Positions 7,345 through 17,300 are shown, counted from the first letter of the stretch. The stretch: DNA of 32,071 nucleotides from Cellulomonas citrea (GCF_009829685.1 NZ_VWSD01000019.1:1-32071), one strand, 5' to 3'. Numbers and translations are program-made. Notes: generated by a model not told the origin, from the sequence alone.

Positions 7345-8962
7345 CTTTGAATCCCGCCTGCCCTTCTGCCCACTGGCATAGTCCGTGCGTCCAATAGTCG
7401 AGTCCGTCGAGGACAGGCATCGTCCACCCGAGCGCAGCCCATTGATTCGCGTGCCTTCCTTCGTGCACGAGGAGCTTAGGATCTTCCTGGATTTCGGTTG
7501 ACTTCCTTCCGGTCGCGAAAGTACTGCCGACGGTGGTTCCACCGCGCACCGTAGAGCGCGTCATTCCTGAGCACACGACCATCGCTTCTCGCCTCGAGAA
7601 GCCGCACGAGCCTTTCCCAGCCAATCCCCATACAACGCCGACGAGGGTGGCCCCGGACATGAGGTCTAGCGAGAACCGCATGCGCTTGACATAGCCGCAC
7701 CCTCTTCGGTGGAGGAACTTGTTCCAACCGGACTGCTGCCCGTCGAGGTCGTATTGGTTGATGGGGTCGTTGACGTAGGTGTAGGCGTTGTCGGTTCCGC
7801 CTTCGACGGGGTCGACGGAGGCGAAGATCCCCAGGGCGGGCAGGTAGAGGCGTGCTCCCATGAGGGTCCAGGTGGCCCCGGCGGTGTGTTCGGTGCCGCG
7901 TTGGTTGGCACCCACCCATCCGTCGGTCAGCCCGCCGGTGCGGGTGGTCGGGGTGCTGGTCTGGTCGACCAGCCCGGTGGCCGGGTTCAGCGGGTTGCCG
8001 AACGGGTCATAGGCCACCACCTGCCCCACCAACGCACCTGTGCCGGTGGTGGTGGTCAGGGTGTCGCCGTGGATGTTCGACAGCCCCCACAGGTCACCAC
8101 CCGGGTTGGCGTACCGCTTGGTGTAGACCACCCCACCAGCCAGCACCAGATACCGCTCACCGAGCCTGTTGTCCCCGGTCAGCTGCACATCCGGCGTATC
8201 CCCGGCACCGGTGAACGAGTAGGAGGTGGTCGAGGTGTCCACTCCGGTCCCGGTGCCTGACCCCACCCGGGTCACCACCCGGTCAGTGGCGTCACGGGTG
8301 TACGCCACCTGCTGGCCCGCGGTCGCCGACCCAGCCACCACCCGGTCACTGGCATCGAACGTGAACGACTGACCACCCACCGCCGTGGCATCCCCACGAG
8401 AGTTGTAGACGACCGAGCCGGTGCCGGTGGCCGACGTCAACCGTGATGCGAAGTCCGTGCACGACGTGGTCGTTGCCACCGCACCGGTCCCGACCTGCAC
8501 CGTGGAGGAGGTGCGTGACCCGTTCAACCCCGCCCGCGTGTCAGCCCCGCACCCACCCGTGGCGGCGAAGCTGTACCCGTAGGTCACCGCCGGGGTCGAC
8601 CCGTTCGCCCCCAGCACCGCCTTGGTCAACCGGCCCGTGGTGTCGTAGGTGTACCCCCAGCTCGACACCGGGCCACCGTCGAGGGTGGCGGTGTCGGTCA
8701 GCACCCGACCAGTCTGAGCCCGCACCACCCCATCAGCCACGACACGCCCACCAGGGAGCGAGTACGAGACACCGGTCTGCTGCCCGGCCCGATTGCGGGT
8801 GATCGACGAGACCGCCGGGGTCGTCGAGGACACCGGCGGGGCCGCGACCGTGGTGGTCGTGGCCGGTTTGAACACCACCACCGCCGACTCCCACGTCGTC
8901 GAGCCCGCCGTCCCAGTCGCCGACGCGACGCTCGCACCGGTGCTCACCGACTTGTCCTGCAC
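7319..8962 (-). CDS. Orphan Rhs tip no. 4 with HExxH zincin-like toxin domain
   Basis: A 547-residue frame from a GTG at 8962. Core homology continues upstream to about 9003, where it stops next to an in-frame stop codon, so no signal peptide or N-terminal shell is encoded and the GTG lacks a ribosome site. Residues 1-405 repeat the Rhs core of the complete protein. After [10 protein letters not shown] comes a unique 140-residue domain with five or more cysteines and the motif [16 protein letters not shown] (HEGRH at residues 500-504), a zinc-metallopeptidase HExxH site, ending [11 protein letters not shown] glutamate in WAEGQAG could be the third ligand. I infer a metallopeptidase-type toxin. 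It is probably silent unless recombined onto the complete Rhs gene. Its immunity gene overlaps its 3' end. Confidence 0.8.
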   Translation of the reverse strand: MQDKSVSTGASVASATGTAGSTTWESAVVVFKPATTTTVAAPPVSSTTPAVSSITRNRAGQQTGVSYSLPGGRVVADGVVRAQTGRVLTDTATLDGGPVSSWGYTYDTTGRLTKAVLGANGSTPAVTYGYSFAATGGCGADTRAGLNGSRTSSTVQVGTGAVATTTSCTDFASRLTSATGTGSVVYNSRGDATAVGGQSFTFDASDRVVAGSATAGQQVAYTRDATDRVVTRVGSGTGTGVDTSTTSYSFTGAGDTPDVQLTGDNRLGERYLVLAGGVVYTKRYANPGGDLWGLSNIHGDTLTTTTGTGALVGQVVAYDPFGNPLNPATGLVDQTSTPTTRTGGLTDGWVGANQRGTEHTAGATWTLMGARLYLPALGIFASVDPVEGGTDNAYTYVNDPINQYDLDGQQSGWNKFLHRRGCGYVKRMRFSLDLMSGATLVGVVWGLAGKGSCGFSRREAMVVCSGMTRSTVRGGTTVGSTFATGRKSTEIQEDPKLLVHEGRHANQWAALGWTMPVLDGLDYWTHGLCQWAEGQAGFKDGGYTTCG

Positions 8963-9003
8963 GAGCAGGTCGATGTCACTGGCACCAGCAATGCTCGCCC
9001 GGC
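7750..9003 (-). repeat. Rhs core repeat copy R4
   Basis: About 1254 bp, colinear with 14851-16104 of the complete gene (constant offset 7101, no net indel between the two ends). It shares sequence variants with the complete gene ([12 protein letters not shown]) rather than with its neighbours R2 and R3. The upstream edge is sharp, at about 9003. Confidence 0.9.
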
Positions 9004-9283
9004 TCGCCGTCGATCAGGGCTGGACGTGCTCGGCCGCGGCGAAGATGTTCATGGTCACCGACGCGAGGATCCCGCTTCACCACGAACCGTGAAGAGCCAC
9101 CAAACCTGCAGCAGTCCCATCGCATAGCCCGAGCCTCCGCCAGATCCAGGTCGGTTCACCCTCAACCGGGAGGAGCCCGATGATCTACAACTACGCGCGG
9201 GCAGCGCGCAACCGGCCTCTTCCTCGCCGTCCACGAATAGATGGTCGCCAAGAACTCTCTTGCGTCGCCGAGTTTCAACCGAC
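9004..9283. other. Scar DNA between tip 3 and tip 4
   Basis: There is no core homology here. Short open frames exist, including one on the minus strand that starts MNIFAAAEHVQP and stops within 14 codons beside the R4 junction, but none looks like a complete gene. Confidence 0.35.
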
Positions 9284-9481
9284 CTAGATCCTCTGAACCC
9301 CTGAGGCGAGAGCAACGAGCACGACTAGCGCAATCACGACTAGGCGCGCCGGACTTGCATCGTTCATTGCGGCAAAGATCCCCTGCTGCGCCTTGTCTCT
9401 CCGAGCTACGTCCCGCACGGTGAGGAACAGGAGGACAAATAGGAGTGCCACCAATATCACAGCCGCCACAGTCTCGTCCAT
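9284..9481 (-). CDS. Tiny two-helix membrane protein, candidate immunity to tip 3
   Basis: A 65-residue protein. ATG 9481 follows the tip-3 stop codon by 4 nt, with AGGAG spanning that stop, so translation is probably coupled. It has two hydrophobic helices, residues 5-22 (VAAVILVALLFVLLFLTV) and 47-62 (LVVIALVVLVALASGV), joined by a basic loop (RDVARRDKAQQ). Small polytopic membrane proteins directly behind a toxin tip are a common form of immunity against membrane-acting or envelope-acting toxins. No family recognised; the role is inferred from position and topology. Confidence 0.6.
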   Translation of the reverse strand: MDETVAAVILVALLFVLLFLTVRDVARRDKAQQGIFAAMNDASPARLVVIALVVLVALASGVQRI

Positions 9482-9485
9482 TCTC

Positions 9486-10955
9486 CTAGCTGCCCCACAT
9501 TGATCTCGAAAAGGAAGCAGATTGTCCGAGTGCGCGAAATGCAGTTCGAACTGGATTACGAGTAATGGCTCGGTCGGTTGCTCTCAAAGAAGCACGCAAC
9601 AGCCCCATCGCACCGATCCCACCACTATGCCTCCCGCGAGCCGTTCGCGAAATGAGGTCCCCGATCTTGCCTGACCAGTGGTAGTCGAAATGTCGACCGA
9701 CCTGAGCAACCTTTCCGGCTCTCACCGCAGGAAGGAAGGCCAGCCCAACGTCAACCGCGGAACCAGCAACGACACTCCCCCACGATTCACTTCCCCCTTC
9801 GTTCTTGTGTGCAACACGAGCACCGACACTCAGGGCGGCACCAGCGAGTGCCACCCCCATGCAAATCCCAGCGGAGACAACGATGCAGGCCGCGAGCCCG
9901 ACAACAGCCGCAATCTTCGCCAAGCTCCCGAGCGTCGAGCTCCAGGAGTTGCCATCAAGGTCGTAGGAGTTGATGGGGTCGCATGGGTAGGTGTAGGCGT
10001 TGTCGGTGCCTCCTTCAACAGGGTCGACGGAGGCGAAGAGCCCGAGTGCGGCCAGGTAGAGGCGTGCTCCCATGAGGGTCCAGGTGGCCCCGGCGGTGTG
10101 TTCGGTGCCGCGTTGGTTGGCCCCGACCCAGGCGTCGGTGAGTCCGCCGGTGCGGGTGGTCGAGGTGGTGGTCTGGTCGACCAGCCCGGTGGTGGGGTTG
10201 ATCGGGTTGCCGAACGGGTCGTAGACCGCCACCTGCCCCACCAACGCACCTGTGCCGGAGACGGTGGTCAGGGTGTCGCCGTGGATGTTCGACAGCCCCC
10301 ACAGGTCCCCGCCGGGGTTGGCGTACCGCTTGGTGTAGACCACCCCACCAGCCAGCACCAGGTACCGCTCACCGATCTTGTTGTCGGCGGTCAGCTGCAC
10401 ATCCGGCGTATCCCCGGCACCGGTGAACGAGTACGACGTGGTCGAGGTGTCCACCCCGGCCCCCGTGCCAGACCCCACCCGGGTCACCACACGACCCGTC
10501 ACGTCACGGGTGTACGCCACCTGCTGGCCCGCGGTCGCCGACCCAGCCACCACCCGGTCACTGGCATCGAACGTGAACGACTGACCACCCACCGTCGTGG
10601 CATCCCCACGAGAGTTGTAGACGACCGAGCCGGTGCCGGTCGCCGACGTCAACCGTGATGCGAAGTCCGTGCACGACGTGGTCGTTGCCACCGCCCCGGT
10701 CCCGACCTGCACGGTGGAGGAGGTGCGTGACCCGTTCATCCCCGCCCGAGTGTCGACCCCGCACCCACCGGTGGCGGCGAAGCTGTACCCGTAGGTCACC
10801 GCCGGGGTCGACCCGTTCGCCCCCAGCACCGCCTTGGTCAACCGGCCCGTGGTGTCGTAGGTGTACCCCCAGCTCGACACCGGGCCACCGTCGAGGGTGG
10901 CGGTGTCGGTCAGCACCCGACCAGTCTGAGCCCGCACCACCGAGTCAGCCACCAC
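9486..10955 (-). CDS. Orphan Rhs tip no. 3
   Basis: A 489-residue frame from a GTG at 10955 that is a core codon and not a true start; core homology ends abruptly at about 10967. Residues 1-330 repeat the Rhs core through [10 protein letters not shown]. The variable 157-residue end begins with a hydrophobic pair of helices ([35 protein letters not shown]), followed by a basic region with [17 protein letters not shown] and many Arg residues, ending in RSMWGS. The helices may be a pre-toxin or translocation segment, and the His/Arg-rich end may be the effector; I recognise no catalytic family. It lacks a secretion signal and is likely a silent cassette. The small membrane protein behind it is the candidate immunity factor. 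Confidence 0.75.
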   Translation of the reverse strand: MVADSVVRAQTGRVLTDTATLDGGPVSSWGYTYDTTGRLTKAVLGANGSTPAVTYGYSFAATGGCGVDTRAGMNGSRTSSTVQVGTGAVATTTSCTDFASRLTSATGTGSVVYNSRGDATTVGGQSFTFDASDRVVAGSATAGQQVAYTRDVTGRVVTRVGSGTGAGVDTSTTSYSFTGAGDTPDVQLTADNKIGERYLVLAGGVVYTKRYANPGGDLWGLSNIHGDTLTTVSGTGALVGQVAVYDPFGNPINPTTGLVDQTTTSTTRTGGLTDAWVGANQRGTEHTAGATWTLMGARLYLAALGLFASVDPVEGGTDNAYTYPCDPINSYDLDGNSWSSTLGSLAKIAAVVGLAACIVVSAGICMGVALAGAALSVGARVAHKNEGGSESWGSVVAGSAVDVGLAFLPAVRAGKVAQVGRHFDYHWSGKIGDLISRTARGRHSGGIGAMGLLRASLRATDRAITRNPVRTAFRALGQSASFSRSMWGS

Positions 10956-10967
10956 CCGCCCACCAGC
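9962..10967 (-). repeat. Rhs core repeat copy R3
   Basis: About 1006 bp, colinear with 14851-15856 of the complete gene (offset 4889). It shares variants with R2 ([12 protein letters not shown]; the VSGTG stretch). At its upstream edge it shares CGCCCACCAG with R4 rather than with the complete gene, which points to mosaic ancestry. Confidence 0.9.
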
Positions 10968-11063
10968 CGGGGCCGCAAAGAATCGGAGCCTGCCCCTTCC
11001 TCGAGAAACAACCGCAAGACAACCGGCTCGGCACGCTTCACATGAGTCTCCACACGAGTCGGT

Positions 11064-11591
11064 TCACCGCATCAGCCACAACTTGGAGAGCGCAGCTACG
11101 GTCAACAGGACCGCCCCGACCCAATACCACCTATCGTGGCCTGAAGAGGACCTCGGTCCTTGTGCGCGGTTCGCCTTCCCGTGCGACCGCTTGGCTGAGT
11201 TCGGGCGAGCAACCTTGAGTGTTTCGTTTGACAAATCTCGCGACAGCTCGGGGATTGTCAGCTCCGCTGGGATGACGGGGCCGAACAACTGGCGGCCGTA
11301 TGCAGCCACCATCATCAGCCCCATTGCCATCGGCGGTACTACTACAACGAACCACTGCCACGACCAATTCTCACTGAGCGCCCTCAGTAGAACGGCAAGT
11401 GCGGCCTGCACAGGAAGGTAGGCGATGAGGAAGACTCCCCACGCGCCGTACCATACTCGAAACCTCCACGGATACTCTCGTCGGGTTCGCCTGTCCATGG
11501 CCAGGTGGACAGTGCCTCGCGGGAGTGAGACGAACTTCGCCGTCATGTTCTCCCAGAGCTGCCACGGGCGCGATCCACGCGAGGATGTCAT
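11064..11591 (-). CDS. Three-helix membrane protein, candidate immunity to tip 2
   Basis: A 175-residue protein. ATG 11591 lies 8 nt past the tip-2 stop codon, with GGGAG about 12 nt upstream. The N terminus is basic and soluble to about residue 48. Transmembrane helices follow at about 49-70 (VWYGAWGVFLIAYLPVQAAL), 78-98 (WQWFVVVVPPMAMGLMMVAA) and 155-172 (WVGAVLLTVAALSKLW), with a hydrophilic loop of about 55 residues between the second and third. Base composition is lower in GC than in the Rhs core, as in the neighbouring tip. I recognise no family. Placement right behind the toxin tip and membrane topology make it a candidate immunity protein. Confidence 0.65.
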   Translation of the reverse strand: MTSSRGSRPWQLWENMTAKFVSLPRGTVHLAMDRRTRREYPWRFRVWYGAWGVFLIAYLPVQAALAVLLRALSENWSWQWFVVVVPPMAMGLMMVAAYGRQLFGPVIPAELTIPELSRDLSNETLKVARPNSAKRSHGKANRAQGPRSSSGHDRWYWVGAVLLTVAALSKLWLMR

Positions 11592-11599
11592 GGATTCAC

Positions 11600-13495
11600 T
11601 TATCTCCCAACCGAATAGCGCAAGCCCTGGAACCCTAGTGCGGCCGCCCCAAGGTAGTTATTGACGCGACCCATGCGGAGCGAGTACTTCGCCGCGGCCC
11701 TTGCGCTGCTGTTTGCCGCACGTCGGATAGCGAGAGCCTCGCCGCGGGTGGCCCCCGCTCCTCGTGCGACCTGATAGGAACGGTTCGCCACTCGTGCGAG
11801 CGCAGTTGCCTTTGACGCAGCGCGTACTGCCGCCCCACCCCCGACAAGACCGACCACGTCCCAGCCGACACTTGCATAGTCATGCTGATAGATGTGCCTA
11901 CCGAGCATAATCGCCGTTCCAACAAGCGCGACCGTTGCCGCCACAGCCCCGATGCCGGGGACGAAGCTCAGAACCGAAGCAATGGTCGTGATCGCATCAA
12001 CGGCCTTGAAGAAGCCATCCCAGCTCTGCCCGGTCAGATCATATCCGTTGATGGGGTCGTTGACGTAGGTGTAGGCGTTGTCGGTGCCTCCTTCAACAGG
12101 GTCGACGGAGGCGAAGAGCCCGAGTGCGGCCAGGTAGAGGCGTGCTCCCATGAGGGTCCAGGTGGCCCCGGCGGTGTGTTCGGTGCCGCGTTGGTTGGCC
12201 CCGACCCAGGCGTCGGTGAGTCCTCCGGTGCGGGTGGTGGGGGTTGTGGTCTGGTCGACCAGGCCGGTGGTCGGGTTGACCGGGTTGCCGAACGGGTCGT
12301 AGACCGCCACCTGCCCCACCAACGCACCTGTGCCGGAGACGGTGGCCAGGGTGTCGCCGTGGATGTTCGACAACGCCCACAGGTCCCCGCCGGGGTTGGC
12401 GTACCGCTTGGTGTAGACCACCCCACCAGCCAGCACCAGGTACCGCTCACCGATCTTGTTGTCGCCGGTCAGCTGCACATCCGGCGTATCCCCGGCACCG
12501 GTGAACGAGTACGACGCCGCAGAGGTGTCCACTCCGCTGCCCGTGCCCGACCCCACCCGAGTCACCACACGCCCCGTCACGTCACGGGTGTACGCCACCT
12601 GCTGGCCGGCGGTCGCCGACCCAGCCACCACCCGGTCACTGGCGTCGAACGTGAACGACTGGCCACCCACCGTCGTCGCGTCCCCGCGAGAGTTGTACGT
12701 GACCGAGCCGGTGCCGGTGGCCGACGTCAGGCGCGAGGCGAAGTCCGTGCACGACGTGGTCGTTGCCACCGCCCCGGTCCCGACCTGCACGGTGGAAGAC
12801 GTGCGTGACCCGTTCAACCCCGCCCTGGTGTCAGCCCCGCACCCACCGGTGGCGGCGAAGCTGTACCCGTAGGTCACCGCCGGGGTCGACCCGTTCGCCC
12901 CCAGCACCGCTTTCGTCAACCGACCCGTGGTGTCGTAGGTGTACCCCCAGGTCGACACCGCCCCACCGTCCAGGGTGGCGGTGTCGGTCAGCACCCGACC
13001 AGTCTGAGCCCGCACCACCGAGTCAGCCACAACACGCCCGTTGGGCAGTGCATAGGACACCCCGGTCTGCTGCCCGGCGGCATCACGGCTGATCGACGAG
13101 ACCGCAGGCGTCGACGAGGAAGCCGGCGGGGCCGCCACCGTGGTCGTCGTGGCGGGTTTGAACACGACGACCGCCGACTCCCACGTGGTCGAGCCCGCCG
13201 TCCCGGTCGTGGAAGACACGGTCGCGCCGGTGCTCACGGCCTTGTCCTGCACCAGCAGATCGATGTCACTGGCCCCAGCAATGCTGGCCCGGCCCGTGAA
13301 CCCGGCACCGGCGCTCGGTGTGGTCCCGAAGCCGGAGTCGGCGTAGAACCCCACCGCCAGCTCACCATCACCAGTCACCGCACCGGTCGACCCGGACGAG
13401 ACCGTGCCAGCCGCACCGGTGGTCCCGGTGGCCTTGGACACCACGTCCACCCCGGTCCCCACCAGCGACAGGCCCGAGTACTCAGCGACCGCCAC
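11600..13495 (-). CDS. Orphan Rhs tip no. 2, longest core copy
   Basis: A 631-residue frame from GTG 13495. This codon corresponds to an internal Val in the GVAVAEYSG segment of the complete protein, so it is not a native start, and homology stops at about 13498. Residues 1-120 repeat half of the Ig-like domain; the rest, to about 485, is YD repeat and Rhs core ending at [10 protein letters not shown]. The variable 145-residue end starts [20 protein letters not shown] and contains a hydrophobic stretch ([20 protein letters not shown]), then an Arg/Ala-rich helical region ([20 protein letters not shown]) and ends in LRYSVGR. No catalytic motif recognised. No signal peptide, so probably a silent cassette. 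The next gene, 8 nt on, is its candidate immunity factor. Confidence 0.75.
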   Translation of the reverse strand: MAVAEYSGLSLVGTGVDVVSKATGTTGAAGTVSSGSTGAVTGDGELAVGFYADSGFGTTPSAGAGFTGRASIAGASDIDLLVQDKAVSTGATVSSTTGTAGSTTWESAVVVFKPATTTTVAAPPASSSTPAVSSISRDAAGQQTGVSYALPNGRVVADSVVRAQTGRVLTDTATLDGGAVSTWGYTYDTTGRLTKAVLGANGSTPAVTYGYSFAATGGCGADTRAGLNGSRTSSTVQVGTGAVATTTSCTDFASRLTSATGTGSVTYNSRGDATTVGGQSFTFDASDRVVAGSATAGQQVAYTRDVTGRVVTRVGSGTGSGVDTSAASYSFTGAGDTPDVQLTGDNKIGERYLVLAGGVVYTKRYANPGGDLWALSNIHGDTLATVSGTGALVGQVAVYDPFGNPVNPTTGLVDQTTTPTTRTGGLTDAWVGANQRGTEHTAGATWTLMGARLYLAALGLFASVDPVEGGTDNAYTYVNDPINGYDLTGQSWDGFFKAVDAITTIASVLSFVPGIGAVAATVALVGTAIMLGRHIYQHDYASVGWDVVGLVGGGAAVRAASKATALARVANRSYQVARGAGATRGEALAIRRAANSSARAAAKYSLRMGRVNNYLGAAALGFQGLRYSVGR

Positions 13496-13498
13496 GCC
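12041..13498 (-). repeat. Rhs core repeat copy R2
   Basis: About 1458 bp, colinear with 14852-16309 of the complete gene, with the same offset (2811) at both ends and so no net indel. It is the longest orphan copy. It shares variants with R3 near the tip and with the complete gene near its upstream end ([10 protein letters not shown]). Confidence 0.92.
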
Positions 13499-13959
13499 CC
13501 ACAGGAAGCCGAAGACTCCAGTAGGAGTCCGCTCACGGCGCGGGCGGGTGGTTCGCGACGGGGCGCCGCGAGAACGCCCGGTCCACGTCTAGCCCGGGTC
13601 GGCGGGCGAGGTCGACCGGCGCGGACTCCCGGTCGTGCAGTGCCAACGCTGCGAGGGCACCGGCCACCACTCCTGGAACGAACTCGGCGGGGAGATGTCA
13701 CTCTTGTAACTCTGCACCCAGGCTTCCGTGGGGCCGGAGATAGGGTGTACCCCCGGGGGAAAATTGGAATGTCGCGGACGGCATGGCGCCAACTCCCGGA
13801 ACTAGACCTTCGAAGAGTCCGCCGCCTCGCCGTATTCGCATTTCTCCACTCTGTGAGGTCCGATCCGTTGACCGGGTCGCTGGCGTGCACGAACATCTCA
13901 TCGGTGCGCTGGCTCTGCTCAGGTTCAAGGCCTCGGGCAGCCCAAGAGTGGAACTGAAT
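13499..13959 (-). pseudogene. Decayed Rhs and foreign gene remnants
   Basis: Several short pieces of the minus strand still read as Rhs core in different frames: MFVHASDPVNGSDLT near 13850-13896 resembles the conserved [13 protein letters not shown], and GPTEAWVQ near 13722-13745 resembles GGPTEAWVGANQ of tip 5. Closer to 13499 another frame reads FVPGVVAGALAALALHDRES and runs to a TGA; it is protein-like but unrelated to Rhs. The order and frames are scrambled, so this is a scar from at least one earlier cassette event and not a working gene. Confidence 0.5.
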
Positions 13960-14385
13960 CTACGACCCCCGACTCGGCTTTGCGCCGACAACTAGCGGAT
14001 CGAATGTCGTTGTGCCCACCACCCTTGTAGGAACATTCAGTATGATTGTCTTGCGGAGTTCTTCGAAGCCCGACCTCCTAAGCATCCCGAACCTGCAGCA
14101 CCCGCCATCTCTGTGTACGAAAGTCACGCTCTTCGATGCGATCCGGGCGAGTTCGATGTCGTCCCATCGCGCACACCAGGTGCCGTCTGACGGCAGCGGA
14201 TCGCCTGTGTAGACGTTGTTGAAGACTTGGGATACTGCTCTCCAGAAGCGCGAACGAATGGAAACACTTACGCCATCTTCGCTCCACCGGCAGATCCCGA
14301 GCGGCGTGGTAAAAAGCTGAAGGCTATATCGACCGAAGAATGCAGGCGCGCCGACGACACTTCCTGACTCGCAACTAGAACTCAT
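13960..14385 (-). CDS. Candidate immunity protein for the complete Rhs toxin
   Basis: A 141-residue soluble protein. ATG 14385 lies within the last codons of the Rhs gene (11-bp overlap, different frame). This sets the start and suggests translational coupling. The sequence has alternating strands and a final amphipathic helix: [20 protein letters not shown], a Trp-rich middle ([18 protein letters not shown]), then [16 protein letters not shown]. This pattern is reminiscent of small PH-like domains, but I cannot name a family. It has no signal peptide or membrane helix, so it should act in the cytoplasm, which suggests that the cognate toxin reaches or threatens the cytoplasm. GC content is clearly lower than in the Rhs body, consistent with import together with the toxin tip. 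Confidence 0.72.
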   Translation of the reverse strand: MSSSCESGSVVGAPAFFGRYSLQLFTTPLGICRWSEDGVSVSIRSRFWRAVSQVFNNVYTGDPLPSDGTWCARWDDIELARIASKSVTFVHRDGGCCRFGMLRRSGFEELRKTIILNVPTRVVGTTTFDPLVVGAKPSRGS

Positions 14386-17300
14386 GGGCACCGGTCCAGG
14401 TGTAGGCGAGGTGGGCTTCAAGTCCTGCTCCGACGGTGAAGGACGTGAGACTCTCGACAATTCTTCTATTACCCACCCATCCCCAGGAGAAGTCCTGGGC
14501 ACCCCCCACGGTCGCGGCAGCAGAGGCGCCAGCTCCATAGAATCCTCCGCGCAACTCCTGCAAGTTCCGCGCATTGCTGATCATCAGTCCGACGCCAGCG
14601 CTTGCGGTGGCTCCACCGGTGAAGTGCGGGCCCGCCGCTCCCCAGACTCCCCAACTCCTTCCGCTGTGACCAATGCAGCCCGACACGTTCGCGCCAATAA
14701 CCGCAGCGGCGTTTCCCGAAATGCAGACTCCAACCGTATTCTCGTTCCACCACCTTCCAACATGTACCTTCCACCACTTCGTAATTCCGGGAGTGAACCA
14801 CCCTGACCCTTTGGCTCGAGGATGCGGATTGCTCTTCGTTCCGTTGAGGTCGTAGGAGTTGATGGGGTCGTTGACGTAGCTGTAGGCGTTGTCGTTGCCG
14901 CCTTCGACGGGGTCGACCGAGGCGAAGATCCCCAGGGCGGGCAGGTAGAGGCGTGCTCCCATGAGGGTCCAGGTGGCCCCGGCGGTGTGTTCGGTGCCGC
15001 GTTGGTTGGCACCCACCCAGGCGTCGGTCAGTCCGCCGGTGCGGGTGGTCGGGGTCGTGGTCTGGTCGACCAGGCCGGTGGCCGGGTTCAGCGGGTTGCC
15101 GAACGGGTCATAGACCGCCACCTGCCCCACCAACGCACCTGTGCCGGTGGTGGTGGTCAGGGTGTCGCCGTGGATGTTCGACAGCCCCCACAGGTCCCCG
15201 CCAGGGTTGGCGTACCGCTTGGTGTAGACCACCCCACCAGCCAGCACCAGATACCGCTCACCGAGCCTGTTGTCCCCGGTCAGCTGCACATCCGGCGTAT
15301 CCCCACCACCGGTGAACGAGTAGGCGGTGGTCGAGGTGTCCACCCCCACCCCGGTGCCAGACCCCACCCGAGTCACCACCCGGTCAGTGGCGTCACGGGT
15401 GTAGGCCACCTGCTGACCGGCGGTCGCCGACCCAGCGATCACCCGGTCGGTCGCATCGAACGTGAACGACTGGTCACCCACCGTCGTCGCGTCCCCGCGA
15501 GAGTTGTAGGCGACCGAGCCGGTGCCGGTCGCCGACGTCAGACGCGACGCGAAGTCCGTGCACGAGCTGGTCGTTGCCACCGCACCGGTCCCCACCTGCA
15601 CGGTGGAGGAGGTGCGTGACCCGTTCAACCCCGCCCTGGTGTCGACCCCGCACCCACCGGTGGCGGCGAAGTTGTACCCGTAGGTCACCGCCGGGGTCGA
15701 CCCGTTCGCCCCCAGCACCGCCCTGGTCAGCCGGCCGGTGGTGTCGTAGGTGTACCCCCAGCTCGACACCGCGCCGCCGTCCAGGGTGGCGGTGTCGGTC
15801 AGCACCCGACCAGTCTGAGCCCGCACCACCGAGTCAGCCACAACACGCCCGTTGGGCAGTGCATAGGACACCCCGGTCTGCTGCCCGGCGGCGTTGCGGG
15901 TGATCGTCGACACCGCGGGCGTCGTCGAGGACGCTGGCGGGGCCGCCACCATGGTGGTCGTGGCCGGCTTGAACACCACCACCGCCGACTCCCACGTCGT
16001 CGCGCCCGCCGTCCCAGTCGACGACGCCACGCTCGCACCGGTGCTCACCGACTTGTCCTGCACCAGCAGGTCGATGTCACTGGCCCCAGCAATGCTGGCC
16101 CGGCCCGTGAACCCGGCACCCGCGGTCGGTGTGGTCCCGAAGCCCGAGTCGGCGTAGAACCCCACCGCCAGCTCACCATCACCAGTCACCGCACCCGTCG
16201 ACCCGGACGAGACCGTGCCAGCCGCACCGGTGGTCCCGGTGGCCTTGGACACCACGTCCACCCCGGTCCCCACCAGCGACAGGCCCGAGTACTCAGCGAC
16301 GGCCACTCCCACGTCCGCGGTGCTCGACGGGGTCACGGTGATCGTCGGGGTTGTCCCCGCCCCGGCGCTCACTGGTGCGGTCCACACGCTCAGCTCGGTG
16401 TTCTCCGAGGCCACCTGTGAGGTGACCTTCGTGAACACGTCACCGGCCGAGTCGCTCACCGAGGCCGCGGTGGCGGCCGGGTTGTTCCACACCCCCACCG
16501 CCACCACCAACCGGTTGCCGGCACCCAGCGCGGCGGTCGGGGTCGCGGTCAGGGTGGTCTTGTTCAACCCGTGCGCGGTGGTCTGCTGCACGAAGCCCGG
16601 GGTCGCCGTCGTCGTCGTGGTCGCAGGGGCACCGGCCGGCTTGAACACCACCACGCCGGCCTGCCACGGCACGTCGGCACCTGTACCGGTCGTGGAGGTC
16701 ACCGAGGTGCCGGCTGGCACCACCTTGTCCTGCACCAGCATGTCCAGGTCGGTGGCCCCGGCGATCGTGGCCCGCCCGGTGAACCCCGCACCGGCCGTCG
16801 GCGTCGTCGAGAAGCCGGAGTCGGAGTAGAACCCGACCGCCAGCTCGTTGTCACCGGTGGTCGCAGCCGTCGCACCCGAGGACGCGTCCCCGGCCGCGGT
16901 CGTGGCGCCGATGCCTCCTGCGCTCACGTCGACCCCGGTGCCCTCGGCCGACAGGCCGGAGTACTCGGCGAGGACCACACCCACATCGGCCTTCGCCGAC
17001 GGGGTCACCGTGATGGTGGGCTTGGTCCCCGCCCCCGGGCCGACGACCGCGGTCCACACGCTCATCTCGGTGTTGTCGTCCGGGGCGACGACCGTCTGCA
17101 CCTTCGTGAACACGTCACCGGCAGCGTCGGTGACCTTGACCGCGGTGGTCGCTGGTTCGCGCCAGACCGCCACCTGCACGACCAGCCGGTTCCCGGCCGT
17201 GAGCACCGAGCTCGGCGTGACCGTCAACGACGTCTTGTTCAACGCGTGGGCGGTGGCCTGCTGCACGAACGTGGGCGTGGCCACCGGGGCAGCCGCCGCA

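Noticed and set aside
5960-13498. Insertion sequences as the cause of the repeated core segments
   Set aside because: No transposase, terminal inverted repeats or matching 5' ends were found. The copies share the Rhs tip boundary instead.
15945-17283. Possible CRISPR or tandem-repeat array
   Set aside because: The repeat units are about 660 bp, coding and in frame. There are no short direct repeats with unique spacers anywhere in the window.
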